Shown piece by piece: positions 11,795 to 21,393 of a stretch of DNA of 64,000 nucleotides. The notes below the pieces were generated by a model, which had not been told where the DNA came from, searched no databases, and saw nothing but the letters and a program-made list of their open reading frames with translations. Origin of the DNA: Flavobacteriales bacterium (GTDB lineage: Bacteria; Bacteroidota; Bacteroidia; Flavobacteriales_C; GCA-002722245); the NCBI GenBank assembly GCA_947444925.1, contig CANFBW010000006.1, positions 20,533 through 84,532 of the forward strand. Direction: 5' to 3'. Made by a program: the position numbers and the translations under genes. Numbering within the stretch: the stretch's first letter is position 1; each line of letters begins with the position of its first letter.

Positions 11795-11911
11795 ATATCA
11801 AAGCCCACAAAAAAAGAATGGTTAGCACCCGAGTTGGAATTATACGAAGTAGATCAAACAAAAGGAGGAATTACCACTTTAGGCCGTGAAATAAGTGCAC
11901 ATAGGTCCTAG
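11795..11911 (+). CDS. Putative lasso-peptide-like RiPP precursor (un-annotated small ORF; non-ATG or lost start)
   Basis: Frame reads (ATA)SKPTKKEWLAPELELYEVDQTKGGITTLGREISAHRS*; W-x2-P-x-L-x7-T spacing of lasso leaders; candidate core GG..., Glu at core position 9; 7 nt upstream of HprK-like kinase ORF. ATG absent, so start is uncertain. Confidence 0.5.
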   Translation: MSKPTKKEWLAPELELYEVDQTKGGITTLGREISAHRS

Positions 11912-11918
11912 CTAAAAT

Positions 11919-12779
11919 TTGATCAGCGCGAAACAAAATAGCAATAAATATGAAGCAGGTGGTTTCGTCATTGAAACCACCTTTTCTTTTTCGTGTCTTG
12001 AGTACAGTAAAGAGACCAGCACGAGTGCTTGGAGTAGAGGCAAGGTACTTTACCCCGATAAAATAAATGAGAATGAATCTCCTTTAATTGCAATAGAAGA
12101 CACCTATTTCTACCGCGTATTCCATCTTGCTAAAATTGAAATCCGTAGTGACGACAATGTTGTCATTGAGCTTTTGGTGCCTGAACAGGAAGACCACCTC
12201 AACACCATAGCGCTTCATATATTGGGATTGCTGGCTCAGAAAAAAAATAAATTCCCTTTGCATGCCGCCGCTATTTGCTATAAAGGACAAGCCTACCTCT
12301 TTACTGGACTTTCAGGAGCAGGCAAATCAACTTGTGCAAAAGCATTGTCTGATGCCGGATTCGAATACATATCCGATGAACATGCTCCGCTCATTGTACA
12401 TGACAACAAGCTGCATTTGCAAGTCGTGTGCACATCATTGCACTGGGCTGCATCGCCTTTGCAAGAAAAAAAATGGCAACGGCAATTGCATCAAAACACA
12501 AACAAAACGCTGCCCGTAAACACCATTTACGCCCTTGAACTCAACACTGACCGCGCCGTCATCTCCAACAAAAACACTTTTGACGCAATTAAAATATTGC
12601 AAGAAAACCACTTCAAGCCATTTTTACAATGGAACAAAGAACACCACATGCAGCGTTATCGATTCTGCATTGACATTGTTGAAAAATGTACAATAAAAGC
12701 TTTCGCCCGGCCGAAAAACACCGACAACTTAATGCAAAACCTGCAAATACTGATAGAAGATATTCGCAGCAATAGTTGA
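11919..12779 (+). CDS. HPr kinase-like (HprK-related) protein, possible RiPP precursor kinase
   Basis: FPLHAAAICYKGQAYLFTGLSGAGKSTCAKALSDAGFEYISDEHAPL: P-loop plus downstream acidic motif typical of HprK-like kinases; TTG start. Confidence 0.75.
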   Translation: MISAKQNSNKYEAGGFVIETTFSFSCLEYSKETSTSAWSRGKVLYPDKINENESPLIAIEDTYFYRVFHLAKIEIRSDDNVVIELLVPEQEDHLNTIALHILGLLAQKKNKFPLHAAAICYKGQAYLFTGLSGAGKSTCAKALSDAGFEYISDEHAPLIVHDNKLHLQVVCTSLHWAASPLQEKKWQRQLHQNTNKTLPVNTIYALELNTDRAVISNKNTFDAIKILQENHFKPFLQWNKEHHMQRYRFCIDIVEKCTIKAFARPKNTDNLMQNLQILIEDIRSNS

Positions 12780-12855
12780 CGATCAGTAATCACAACGTTG
12801 TTTGAGGTGACAACGCCAATAATTCCCTTACCTTCGCGGCAACAATACCTCACTC

Positions 12856-14976
12856 ATGATGCATCTAAAAAGTATAGCCCAAAGCGTAAACGCTAGTGAA
12901 AAACAAATTACCAACGTCATTCAACTCCTTGAAGCTGGTGGCACTATCCCCTTTATCGCGCGCTATAGAAAAGAAAGCACGGGAAGTTTAGATGAAGTAA
13001 AAATAGCAGAAATCAAAAATCACTACGACGCTTATATTGAATTTGAAAAGCGCCGTTCCAGTATTGAAAAAGTTATTGAACAGCAAGGGCAACTTACTCC
13101 TGCATTGCAAGCGCAGCTGCAGTCGGCACAAAGTCTGCAAGCATTAGAAGACATTTACTTGCCCTACAAGCAAAAAAGAAAAACACGCGCGAGCACTGCC
13201 ATTGAAAAAGGACTGGAGCCTCTGGCGAAAGTAATCCTTCTGCAAAATGAAAAAAACATAGAGGTACTCGCCGCTCAATACGTAAATGAAGATGTCAAAA
13301 ATGCAGAAGAGGCATTGGCTGGCGCCAGAGACATTGTAGCGGAATGGATCAACGAAAATGTGAATGTCAGAAATACAATTCGACGAATATATGAACGCGA
13401 CGCTACCCTCGCCTCAAAAATTAAAAAAGGAAAGGAGATAGAAGCCATGAAGTACCGCGACTACTTCAACTTCAAACAAGAGCTCAAAAAAGTGCCCTCG
13501 CACCGCTTATTGGCAATCAAACGCGGCAAAGAGGAAGGTTTTTTAAAGGTCTACATCGACATCATCGAAGAGCCTGCCATTGATTCATTGAACGCGCAGT
13601 TGGTCAAAGGAACTGGCGTGGTGCAAAGCCAAATGAAACTGGCTATAAAAGACGCCTACGAAAGATTGTTGATCCCGAGCATGGAGAACGAATTTGAAAA
13701 TCTATCCAAAGAAAAAGCCGACAGAGAAGCCATTCAAATATTTAGCACCAATCTGCGCCAACTGTTGCTCAGTGCGCCTTTAGGACAAAAACGAATCTTG
13801 GCCATCGACCCTGGTTTCAGAACGGGTTGTAAAACAGTAGTATTAAATGAACTGGGTGATTTGCTTGAAGATTTGGTAATGTATCCCCTGCAAAAAAAAC
13901 AGGAAAGCGAACAAATATTAAAGCACCTACTCAGCCAGCACCAACTTGAAGCGGTTGCCATTGGCAATGGCACAGGAGGCAGAGAAACTGAAACCTTTGT
14001 TAGAGAGGTCATCAAGCACAACAATGAATTTAAAAACATTCAAGTGCACATGGTTTCCGAACAGGGCGCATCCATTTATTCGGCATCGCCAATAGCTCGG
14101 GAAGAATTTCCCGACAAAGACATCACGGTACGTGGCGCAATTTCCATTGGCCGACGACTTAAAGACCCCTTGGCCGAACTGGTGAAAATCGATCCGAAAT
14201 CAATAGGCGTTGGTCAATACCAACACGACGTAAACAGCAAATTACTCAAAGAAAGTCTCGACCAAACCGTTGCCAGTTGCGTGAATCAAGTGGGCGTTGA
14301 ATTGAATACGGCAAGCAAACATTTGCTTAGCTACGTATCGGGACTCGGACCGGTGTTAGCGCAAAACATTATCGACTACCGCGGTGAACACGGAAAATTC
14401 ACGTCGAGAACTCAACTAAAAAAAGTGCCGCGATTGGGAGAAAAAGCCTTTGAACAAGCGGCAGGTTTTTTGCGCATTCACGGCGCTAAAAACCCCTTAG
14501 ACAATTCTGCAGTACATCCCGAAACGTACGCTATTGTGGAACAAATGGCAAAAGACGCAAAAGTTAGCATCGCCGATTTAATTGAAAACACCACCCTGCG
14601 CTCGTCCATCGACCTGACGAAATATGTCACCGAACAAACAGGACTACCTACCCTCAACGATATTTTGAATGAACTTGCCAAACCCGGTCGCGACCCCCGC
14701 GAAATATTGGAAGCGTTTTCATTTGGCAACGTCAACAGCATCGAGGAATTAACAGAAGGAATGATATTGCCCGGAATTGTCACCAACATCACCGCCTTTG
14801 GCTGCTTCGTTGATATTGGTGTTCATCAAGATGGACTGGTACACATCTCGCAAATGACCGACAAGTTCATCAAAGATCCCAGCGAAGTCGTGAAACTTAG
14901 TCAACAAATCACGGTTAAAGTCACCGAAGTAGACAAGGCCAGAAAGCGCATTGGACTAAGCATGAAAGGCATTTAA
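12856..14976 (+). CDS. tex: RNA-binding transcriptional accessory protein Tex (S1 domain)
   Basis: IPFIARYRKESTGSLDEV; ILAIDPGFRTGCKTVVL (YqgF-like); C-terminal S1 GIVTNITAFGCFVDIGVHQDGLVHIS. Confidence 0.96.
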   Translation: MMHLKSIAQSVNASEKQITNVIQLLEAGGTIPFIARYRKESTGSLDEVKIAEIKNHYDAYIEFEKRRSSIEKVIEQQGQLTPALQAQLQSAQSLQALEDIYLPYKQKRKTRASTAIEKGLEPLAKVILLQNEKNIEVLAAQYVNEDVKNAEEALAGARDIVAEWINENVNVRNTIRRIYERDATLASKIKKGKEIEAMKYRDYFNFKQELKKVPSHRLLAIKRGKEEGFLKVYIDIIEEPAIDSLNAQLVKGTGVVQSQMKLAIKDAYERLLIPSMENEFENLSKEKADREAIQIFSTNLRQLLLSAPLGQKRILAIDPGFRTGCKTVVLNELGDLLEDLVMYPLQKKQESEQILKHLLSQHQLEAVAIGNGTGGRETETFVREVIKHNNEFKNIQVHMVSEQGASIYSASPIAREEFPDKDITVRGAISIGRRLKDPLAELVKIDPKSIGVGQYQHDVNSKLLKESLDQTVASCVNQVGVELNTASKHLLSYVSGLGPVLAQNIIDYRGEHGKFTSRTQLKKVPRLGEKAFEQAAGFLRIHGAKNPLDNSAVHPETYAIVEQMAKDAKVSIADLIENTTLRSSIDLTKYVTEQTGLPTLNDILNELAKPGRDPREILEAFSFGNVNSIEELTEGMILPGIVTNITAFGCFVDIGVHQDGLVHISQMTDKFIKDPSEVVKLSQQITVKVTEVDKARKRIGLSMKGI

Positions 14977-14985
14977 GAAAATGCA

Positions 14986-15756
14986 TTAACTGCCACTGCG
15001 AAGCATAGCAGAAGGAGCAACGTTGTAAAACTCTTTGAAACGCGTACTAAAATACCCGGGGTCACTATAGCCCACCGCGTAAGCTATTTCAGAGATATTT
15101 AAATTCGATTTCAACAGCAAATCATGCGCCTTTTGTAGGCGATAAATTTGCAGCAAATCCAAAGGCGACTTACCTGTGATGACTTGTAATTTTCGGTACA
15201 AAGACGATCGACTCATGCCCAGTTCCACTGCCAGCGCATCAATAGTAAGTTCGGCATTGGCGTAATGAACGTTCAAAAAAAACATTACTTTCTTCATCAA
15301 TTCAGCATCGTGCTTATTAGAAGTGTACTCTTCAAAATTATTTTTTTCAATAGAAAATTTTGCCCGCAACTTCTTCACTGAATCTAAAATATTTCTAATC
15401 TTCAACTGCAGAATTGACGCCACAAATGGTTTCACAATATAATCGCTCGCTCCGCTTTCATAACCTTTGAGTTGATCGTTCTCCAGAGCACGGGCAGTAA
15501 TCATTACTACAGGAATGTGCGCTGTTTCGGCCGATGATTTTAAGCGGGCGCAAAATTCCAAACCATCGCTTTCGGGCATAGAAACATCGGTTAAAATCAA
15601 ATCGGGAATTTCAGCCTGAGCAATCTCCCATCCTACTTTGCCATTCTCTGCCAAAAAAGTATTGTAGATCGGGCGCAGAAAAGAGTCGATGTGCTTGCGC
15701 AATTCGGCGTGATCTTCTACAATTAAAATGGAAAACTCTTTTGCTTCTGTCGTCAT
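14986..15756 (-). CDS. Response regulator receiver + AraC-type HTH (C-terminal part of a split hybrid two-component system)
   Basis: ILIVEDHAELRKHI...LILTDVSMPESDGLEF..VKPF; AraC HTH ISEIAYAVGYSDPGYFSTRFKEFYNVAPS. Confidence 0.92.
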   Translation of the reverse strand: MTTEAKEFSILIVEDHAELRKHIDSFLRPIYNTFLAENGKVGWEIAQAEIPDLILTDVSMPESDGLEFCARLKSSAETAHIPVVMITARALENDQLKGYESGASDYIVKPFVASILQLKIRNILDSVKKLRAKFSIEKNNFEEYTSNKHDAELMKKVMFFLNVHYANAELTIDALAVELGMSRSSLYRKLQVITGKSPLDLLQIYRLQKAHDLLLKSNLNISEIAYAVGYSDPGYFSTRFKEFYNVAPSAMLRSGS

Positions 15757-15757
15757 A

Positions 15758-18700
15758 CTATTGTTTTTTTTTAGAAAAAATCATTGTGAATTCAACGCCG
15801 TCCTTTGTGTTTTTCACGGTAACACGTGCTTTGTGCAAGGCTGCAATTTCTTTGACAATGGCGAGACCTAAACCAAAGCCCTTGTCATTTTTAGAGGTGA
15901 AAAACGGATCAAATATTTTGCGTTGCAAATCATCGGCAATATGCGAACCGCTGTTGCACACTGAAAACAATACTTGCTCCTCAGTGCTCCACAGCGACAC
16001 TATTACACTGCCATTTTCAGGTGTAAATTTAAAAGCGTTCACCAACAAATTATTAAGTGCCTTATCTACTAAATGAGGATCAACCGTCGCAGCACAATCT
16101 ATAAAAGAACTGCTCAATTGTATGTTCTTAATCAGCGCTTCATTGCTGAAACGCAGCATCACTTTTTCAAAAATTTCTTGCAGTGCTGTATGCTGCAATT
16201 TTATTTTTCTTTCACCAGACTCCAAAGTTTTAAATTCCAACAATTCGTTTGTCAAATCAAGTAAGTTATGCGCATTAGCATCGACTGTATCTAACATTTC
16301 AAGTGCCTCTTCATTCGATTTAATTTTATCGCGCAGCAAATCGAGTGGTGACAAAATCAAAGTTAACGGGGTTCGGATATCGTGAGAAATAGAAGTAAAG
16401 AAATCAATTTTAGCATTGTAAATCTCCAGCTTCTTTTGATGTTCTAATTTCTGCAAAGTCAACTTATTTTGAGTACGCAAAGCAAAGGTCAAAAAATAAT
16501 AAATAAAATACAATAAAGAGATTGCAAGCAACACATACACGACATACGCCACAGCGCTTTTATACCAAGGGGGAAGCACTATCAAGCGCAATTTAGCACT
16601 GTGTTTCGAATAAACGCCATTTGCGTTTCGCGCTCTAACACGCAGCACATATTCACCTGGCGAAAGATTGGTAAAACTGACGAAATTTTGCTTACCCAAG
16701 TCCACCCAATTGTTGTTATAGTTTTCAAGATAGTAGGAGTAGCTGATATTTTTTGAATTGCACAAATCTACAGCAACAAACTTAAATGTCATGGCACTGT
16801 TTGAATAATCCACCTCCATCGTGTCAAGACTTTGAATGTGGCGTTGACCATCAGCCGCAGGCACTTGTGAAATGTAGTTCAACTGAAAATCACTAAACAA
16901 CACTTCGGGCGCCACTTTAGACAAGCGAATACTGTCGGGATTAAAAAAAGTAAAACCATTCAAACTTCCAAAAAGCAAATATCCTTGTGGCGTTATAGAT
17001 GCTGAATTTTGGTAAAAAGTATTGCTTGGAAGACCATCTTTAAATGTAAAATGCAATAGCGATTTCGCACTGTAATCAAAGCAGACAATGCCTTCATTAG
17101 AAGATAGCCACAAATGCCCTTTTTGGTCTTCAACAATGCCCTTCATATTCTTCGGCAATTTATACAGTGAACTGCAGTGTACAAAAGAATGATCGCGTTC
17201 TTTAAAAAGATCTAAACCTTCATTGCCAATGATCCAAATGTTTTTTTTTGCATCTTCATAAACCGCTGAAATTTGATTCGATGCTATGGATTTTTCATTT
17301 TGAATGTCCTTTGTAAAATGTTTAAACATTTTACCCTTACTCATAAACAATCCCTTTGCAGTGGAAATCCAAAGTCTCTGCTGGGAATCCACAAAAATAC
17401 TGTTGCACCACCTCGGCTTGGCGAAATCAAAAAGGCGCTGCTTTGAATTTCTATTGACAAATTTTTGAGTAGTCAAATTGTATGTAAAAACACCATCGCC
17501 ATTTGATGAAATCCAAAGCAATGAATCGCTAACACAAAGCCCCTTAATATCCATATTACCAAGGCTTTCACCACCTAGGTGATTTTCTGAAAAATGCTGT
17601 ACCACTTTAAATGTGAGGGGATCAATGCTCGCTATACCCTGCTCCCAAAAAGCCAGCCAGATAAGTGTCGCGCTTTGCTCGATCGCCAGTATTTTAGCAT
17701 TTTGAAATTGAGCTCCGAGGTCCACCGATTCAAATCCACCCCCATTCGGACGAAATAAAAACAGACCCGCACCATCACTACCCACCAATACATTGCCGTT
17801 TGGCAAACAGAGAAAAGAAGAAATTTTATTTCCATTGGAAAGTGCCGAAGCACTCCCCACATTAATGAAGTTTTGCTTATGCTTGTTCACACTAAGCAGT
17901 CCATTGCCGTGCGAACCTATCCAAGTATTTTCAAAGCGGTCAATGAGAAAACAGGAACTGGCGATGATTTCTTTTGGCCCTTTAGTTTCCTGCGCGATCA
18001 CAAAGCGTTCAAAGTTATTTTCAATTCTATTGAACTTGTTGATTGTTCCATTTGGCGCCACTACCCATAAGTTGTCGACTTCATCCATATATATGGATTC
18101 TACTCTATTGTCAGAAATACTTTTACTGTTGTTGACCGAAAACACGAAACGCCTACTCTGCAAGGGGCTAGCAGGAAGATAGTGAAATAAACCACTGTTG
18201 GAAGTTCCGATCCAAAGAGATCCATCACCATCGAATTGCATACAACGAATGTGCTGCGGCACAACACCCGACGCAGCAATATTCACTGGAGTCAAATTCA
18301 CTGCGCCTGCAGTCCAAAGTAAAATTCTGCTGGGAAATGCAATCCATAACGCACCGCTTTTGTCGCAAGCCAACGCGCTAATTTCCTCTCCTTTAACAAA
18401 TAACTCTGCGCTAACATTCTTTGTTTCTAGAATTTTTTCAGAACGCGGGTCGATTTTAAAAATCGCATTTCCAGCAGCAGCAAACACGTGACCAAAACGA
18501 TCTTCCTGTAGTGCAATGATCGCGTGTGCCGGAACATCTAAAACTCTTTGAAAAACATCCAAACCCTCATTATAGCATGCGACACCTTCATCGGTGCCCA
18601 CCCAAATTTTTCCATTTCTATCTTGAATGATGCAGTAAATCCAACTACCAGGAATAGTGTTTTTAGACGAAGTGCCTTTTGTATAAGTTTTATAAACATC

Positions 18701-18937
18701 GCCATCAAAGCGACTTAGCCCACTCCAGGTGCCCACCCACAAAAAACCTTTATTGTCTTCAAGCAAGCATTGCACGTAATTGTCTGCCAATCCGTCGTTC
18801 ACGTTGTGACTGTCCCAATTCGCAAATTCTTTACCAAAAACGTTAATACACGACAACAGCCACAAGCACAAAAATAAAACCCTGAAACTTGAAACGTTCT
18901 GCTTGTGCATGAATACTCTTTCTGTATTAATTTTCAA
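15758..18937 (-). CDS. Two-component sensor: two-component regulator beta-propeller + Y_Y_Y domain + TM + histidine kinase
   Basis: Repeated propeller motifs (GFLWVGTWSGLSRFDG, GKIWVGTDEGV, GSLWIGTSNSGL...); H-box SISHDIRTPLTLI; N-box NNLLVNAFKFTPENG; G-box GFGLGLAIV. Confidence 0.93.
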   Translation of the reverse strand: MKINTERVFMHKQNVSSFRVLFLCLWLLSCINVFGKEFANWDSHNVNDGLADNYVQCLLEDNKGFLWVGTWSGLSRFDGDVYKTYTKGTSSKNTIPGSWIYCIIQDRNGKIWVGTDEGVACYNEGLDVFQRVLDVPAHAIIALQEDRFGHVFAAAGNAIFKIDPRSEKILETKNVSAELFVKGEEISALACDKSGALWIAFPSRILLWTAGAVNLTPVNIAASGVVPQHIRCMQFDGDGSLWIGTSNSGLFHYLPASPLQSRRFVFSVNNSKSISDNRVESIYMDEVDNLWVVAPNGTINKFNRIENNFERFVIAQETKGPKEIIASSCFLIDRFENTWIGSHGNGLLSVNKHKQNFINVGSASALSNGNKISSFLCLPNGNVLVGSDGAGLFLFRPNGGGFESVDLGAQFQNAKILAIEQSATLIWLAFWEQGIASIDPLTFKVVQHFSENHLGGESLGNMDIKGLCVSDSLLWISSNGDGVFTYNLTTQKFVNRNSKQRLFDFAKPRWCNSIFVDSQQRLWISTAKGLFMSKGKMFKHFTKDIQNEKSIASNQISAVYEDAKKNIWIIGNEGLDLFKERDHSFVHCSSLYKLPKNMKGIVEDQKGHLWLSSNEGIVCFDYSAKSLLHFTFKDGLPSNTFYQNSASITPQGYLLFGSLNGFTFFNPDSIRLSKVAPEVLFSDFQLNYISQVPAADGQRHIQSLDTMEVDYSNSAMTFKFVAVDLCNSKNISYSYYLENYNNNWVDLGKQNFVSFTNLSPGEYVLRVRARNANGVYSKHSAKLRLIVLPPWYKSAVAYVVYVLLAISLLYFIYYFLTFALRTQNKLTLQKLEHQKKLEIYNAKIDFFTSISHDIRTPLTLILSPLDLLRDKIKSNEEALEMLDTVDANAHNLLDLTNELLEFKTLESGERKIKLQHTALQEIFEKVMLRFSNEALIKNIQLSSSFIDCAATVDPHLVDKALNNLLVNAFKFTPENGSVIVSLWSTEEQVLFSVCNSGSHIADDLQRKIFDPFFTSKNDKGFGLGLAIVKEIAALHKARVTVKNTKDGVEFTMIFSKKKQ

Positions 18938-19113
18938 TACAATCTACTTTCTAAATAACCTTTGGAAATTACAAAATATTTATAAATATCATAGCATTGC
19001 TTTGCTATTTTTCGTGCTATTTACCTCTGTCAATTAACTCAAGCAACAAATAATAAAAAATCAAATGAATTAATAGAGCGACAATTGTTACTTTTACAAC
19101 TCAACTTCACATC

Positions 19114-21375
19114 GTGCAAGATTACATCAAACAATTAAATCCCAGTCAGGCAGAAGCAGTGCTGGGAACCGAAGGACCATCTATGGTTCTTGCTGGAGCT
19201 GGCTCCGGAAAAACTCGGGTACTTACCTACCGCATTGCCCACCTAATCGGCAATGGCGTGAGTCCTTTCAATATTCTCGCGCTAACCTTTACCAACAAGG
19301 CTGCGAAAGAAATGCGCGAAAGAATTGAAAAAATTTTGGGACCACAGGCACGCAACACTTGGATGGGTACTTTTCACTCTGTATTCGCTAAAATTTTGCG
19401 CATTGAACACCTTAAAATTAATTTTCCTGCCGACTTCACTATTTACGACACCGTTGATTCAAAAAACCTGATCAAGGCCATCGTTAAAGAACTGGCCCTC
19501 GACGATAAAATATACAAAAGTGGCGTGGTTCTGAGCCGCATCTCCACGGCGAAAAACAATTTGATCTCGGCTGAAAAATACAGCAACGACGAACACATCA
19601 AGCAGGAAGACAAAATGACTGCAAAACCACGAATGGCAGAAATTTACACGATGTACCAAAACAGAATGCTAAAGTCTTCTGCGATGGATTTCGACGACCT
19701 GCTTTTCAAAACCAACATATTGCTGAAAGACCAACCCGATGTGCTACTGAAGTACCAGCACATGTTCAAGTACATTTTGGTTGACGAGTACCAAGATACC
19801 AATTTTTCGCAATATGTCATTGTAAAAAGACTCGCCGCAGCGCACCGAAATCTTTGCGTGGTGGGCGACGACGCACAAAGTATTTACTCTTTTAGAGGTG
19901 CCGATATCGGCAATATCCTTTCCTTTCAAAAAGATTATCCTGAAGCACAATTGTACAAGCTCGAGCAAAATTACAGAAGTTCGAAAAATATTGTGAACGC
20001 CGCCAACGCCATCATTGCCAACAACAAAGACCAGATTCACAAAACGGTGTGGACAGATAACGGCGACGGCGAAAAAATAAAAATAATCAAAACCGCCACC
20101 GACAATGAAGAAGGCTCCTTTGTAGCCAAAAGCATTTTCAGCGAAAAAATGAATTCACAGGCGCAAAACCTAGAGTTCGCTATACTTTACCGCACCAACG
20201 CACAATCGCGCTCTATTGAAGAAGCACTGCGAAAACACAATATTCCCTATAAAATTTACGGGGGACTCTCCTTTTACCAGCGCAAAGAAATCAAAGAACT
20301 CATCGCTTACTACCGTTTGGTGCTGAATCCACATGATGAAGAAGCGTTAAAAAGAGTCATCAATTTCCCCGGACGCGGCATTGGAAAAACCACCATCGAC
20401 AAAGTCATTATCGCCGCCAACAATAATGAAACCAGCATGTGGAACATCATCAGTTCACCCAATAAATACCCAGGTATTGGCGACTCCACCCAAAGTAAAC
20501 TTGCAGCCTTCGTTGACATGATCAATGGTTTTCATAAGGTTATTCGAAAATTCACGGCATACGACCTCGGACAGCAAATTGCATCCGCGTCAGGCATTTC
20601 AAAAGAATATTTCACCGACAAAACACCAGAAGGCGTAAGTCGTTATGAAAATATTCAGGAATTGCTCAATGGCCTCAAACACTTCAGTGCTTTGCAAGAA
20701 GACGAACATTTTGAAGAACCAACACATACCTTAGACAAGTTTATGTCGGATATCGCACTGCTCACGGATGCCGATAATGAAAAAGATGAAGACAAAGACA
20801 AAGTAGCACTAATGACCATACATGCCGCAAAGGGACTTGAATTCAACCATGTATTTATTGTAGGAATGGAAGAAAACCTTTTTCCTTCTCAGCTTTCGGT
20901 ACATTCACGCACAGAACTAGAGGAAGAACGCCGATTGTTCTACGTAGCCCTTACGCGTGCAAAGAAAACAGTACACCTCACCTATGCGCAAAACCGCTTC
21001 CGTTATGGCAATGTTGTTTTCTCAGAACCGAGTCGATTCATTGCTGAACTTAACGAAGAATACATTGAAAAAAACACCAACAAACCAGTGGTGCGTGTGC
21101 AAGCATCGTCGAGCCACTCTGCTGAATTTGCCGCGCCGCGACCAGTGATCAAAAGTACATTTGTAAAATTGTCTTCAGTAGTGCAAGCCAAAAGCAGTTC
21201 AAACAACTCGGCCGACATCAGCGAAGGTGTTGACGTGGAACACATGCGCTTTGGAAAAGGAAAAGTGATCTCTATTGAAGGTAATGATGCCAACCGAAAA
21301 GCGACCATTGATTTTGAAAAACACGGAAAAAAACAACTACTACTGAAGTTTGCTCAACTAAAAGTAATAAATTAG
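19114..21375 (+). CDS. ATP-dependent DNA helicase UvrD/PcrA family (GTG start)
   Basis: LNPSQAEAV..SMVLAGAGSGKTRVLTYRIAHL; VDEYQDTN; VALMTIHAAKGLEF; C-terminal Tudor-like region. Confidence 0.95.
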   Translation: MQDYIKQLNPSQAEAVLGTEGPSMVLAGAGSGKTRVLTYRIAHLIGNGVSPFNILALTFTNKAAKEMRERIEKILGPQARNTWMGTFHSVFAKILRIEHLKINFPADFTIYDTVDSKNLIKAIVKELALDDKIYKSGVVLSRISTAKNNLISAEKYSNDEHIKQEDKMTAKPRMAEIYTMYQNRMLKSSAMDFDDLLFKTNILLKDQPDVLLKYQHMFKYILVDEYQDTNFSQYVIVKRLAAAHRNLCVVGDDAQSIYSFRGADIGNILSFQKDYPEAQLYKLEQNYRSSKNIVNAANAIIANNKDQIHKTVWTDNGDGEKIKIIKTATDNEEGSFVAKSIFSEKMNSQAQNLEFAILYRTNAQSRSIEEALRKHNIPYKIYGGLSFYQRKEIKELIAYYRLVLNPHDEEALKRVINFPGRGIGKTTIDKVIIAANNNETSMWNIISSPNKYPGIGDSTQSKLAAFVDMINGFHKVIRKFTAYDLGQQIASASGISKEYFTDKTPEGVSRYENIQELLNGLKHFSALQEDEHFEEPTHTLDKFMSDIALLTDADNEKDEDKDKVALMTIHAAKGLEFNHVFIVGMEENLFPSQLSVHSRTELEEERRLFYVALTRAKKTVHLTYAQNRFRYGNVVFSEPSRFIAELNEEYIEKNTNKPVVRVQASSSHSAEFAAPRPVIKSTFVKLSSVVQAKSSSNNSADISEGVDVEHMRFGKGKVISIEGNDANRKATIDFEKHGKKQLLLKFAQLKVIN

Positions 21376-21393
21376 CCCATTCAATTAAGATTC

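Noticed and set aside
11864-11911. Reading the small precursor as a double-glycine-leader bacteriocin (cleavage after GG, core ITTLGREISAHRS)
   Set aside because: Possible, but the W-x2-P-x-L-x7-T spacing, Glu at core position 9 and adjacent HprK-like kinase fit a lasso-type precursor better; no C39 peptidase transporter nearby.
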